DNA from: Deltaproteobacteria bacterium
GTDB lineage: Bacteria; Desulfobacterota; Desulfomonilia; UBA1062
Direction: 5' to 3'
NCBI GenBank assembly: GCA_003643935.1
Contig: QMLJ01000062.1
Coordinates: forward strand, 1-6,757
DNA length: 6,757 nt
Shown here: piece by piece, positions 6,427 to 6,757 of the stretch
Layout: each line of letters begins with the position of its first letter
Position numbering within the stretch: the first letter of the stretch is position 1
Position numbers and translations under genes: made by a program
Notes under the pieces: model-generated
The model's database searches: none
The model's input: the letters and a program-made list of their open reading frames with translations, nothing else
What the model was told of the DNA's origin: nothing

Positions 6427-6757
6427 ATACGTAATTCCGCCTTTTTATTTGCGATTGATCATGAAAAAAACAGTTATTGTATATAACATCGTGCAAATAA
6501 ATTTAAAAGCCTGTTTACGTGATGTTTATGGGATACGCTGAGAGCGCTAACCAGATAAAAGGCTGTGTATATAGATGATATTCATATGAATTGGATCAAT
6601 ATAGTATTTTAAATGTACATCCATCCTTGAGACAGAGAGAGATCTTTGCACAACTTCATCTTAAAGATTTGTTATTTAGGCGATAGATTAGCATTAAGTC
6701 TTTGAATTCATTTGATAATGTTTAATAAATATGTTATAGATCTTTTCAGAACTGATC
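6427..6757. other. AT-rich upstream region without a convincing gene
   Basis: This stretch precedes the acyl-CoA synthetase alpha gene and should contain its promoter, but I cannot pick a clear -35/-10 pair on the minus strand. Visible structures are a dyad GTTAT-TGTAT-ATAAC at 6473-6487, about 60 bases upstream of the gene start, and a perfect 12-bp palindrome ATTCATATGAAT at 6580-6591. Overlapping the end of that palindrome is ATTG-GAT-CAAT at 6590-6600. An ATG at 6718 is open to the window edge for 13 codons but lacks a ribosome-binding site. Confidence 0.4.
6712..6740 (+). promoter_or_regulatory. Possible promoter reading out of the right edge
   Basis: TTGATA at 6712-6717 (five of six matches to the -35 consensus) and TATAGA at 6735-6740 (four of six) are separated by 17 bases. 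If real, it would drive a plus-strand gene beyond the window, divergent from the acyl-CoA synthetase gene. The local AT richness makes a chance match quite possible. Confidence 0.25.

Noticed and set aside
6416..6496. TTG start at 6496 for the acyl-CoA synthetase alpha protein
   Set aside because: The 27 extra residues are unlike the family start, and GGAGG with good spacing points to the ATG at 6413-6415.
6718..6757. Start of a plus-strand gene at the right edge
   Set aside because: Only 13 codons are visible, with no ribosome-binding site, and the ATG lies inside a possible promoter spacer.

Overview
The window holds four full-length genes and some AT-rich spacers. It looks like ordinary chromosomal DNA from an anaerobic Gram-negative bacterium. 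The combination suggests a member of the Desulfobacterota or a similar lineage: a membrane GAF-GAF-GGDEF protein, an NDP-forming acyl-CoA synthetase alpha-type protein, a crotonase, moderate GC content, and heavy use of AGG for Arg and ATA for Ile. That placement is inference. I see no mobile element, RNA gene, CRISPR array or phage gene.

Layout from left to right. Positions 1-164 are a spacer in which a neighbouring gene may just enter the window. On the minus strand, 165-2894 encodes a large integral-membrane diguanylate cyclase: about ten membrane helices, two GAF-like domains, a coiled coil, and a GGDEF domain with intact catalytic and inhibitory sites. Reading away from it on the plus strand are a NUDT19-like NUDIX hydrolase (ending at 3971) and, 59 bases later, a crotonase-fold protein (4031-4807). 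These two probably form an operon. Facing that pair on the minus strand is an alpha-type subunit of an NDP-forming acyl-CoA synthetase (4901-6415), which lacks its ATP-grasp partner here. Positions 6416-6757 are an AT-rich upstream region with small dyads and no convincing gene.

Three of the four products act on or bind CoA thioesters. NUDT19-type NUDIX enzymes cleave the diphosphate of CoA and acyl-CoA, crotonases transform acyl-CoA, and ACD-type proteins exchange CoA thioesters and acyl phosphate. The right two thirds of the window is therefore best read as an acyl-CoA metabolism neighbourhood. The cyclase is a divergent neighbour that turns an unknown membrane or cytosolic signal into cyclic di-GMP. 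A functional link between the two sides is not shown by the sequence.

The points most worth a second look are: a near-consensus promoter placed so that the NUDIX gene would be transcribed as a leaderless mRNA; a perfect 14-bp palindrome just upstream of that promoter; a crotonase with Cys in place of the second catalytic Glu; and the ACD alpha-type gene with no beta partner beside it. I did not find a clearly new biological system.
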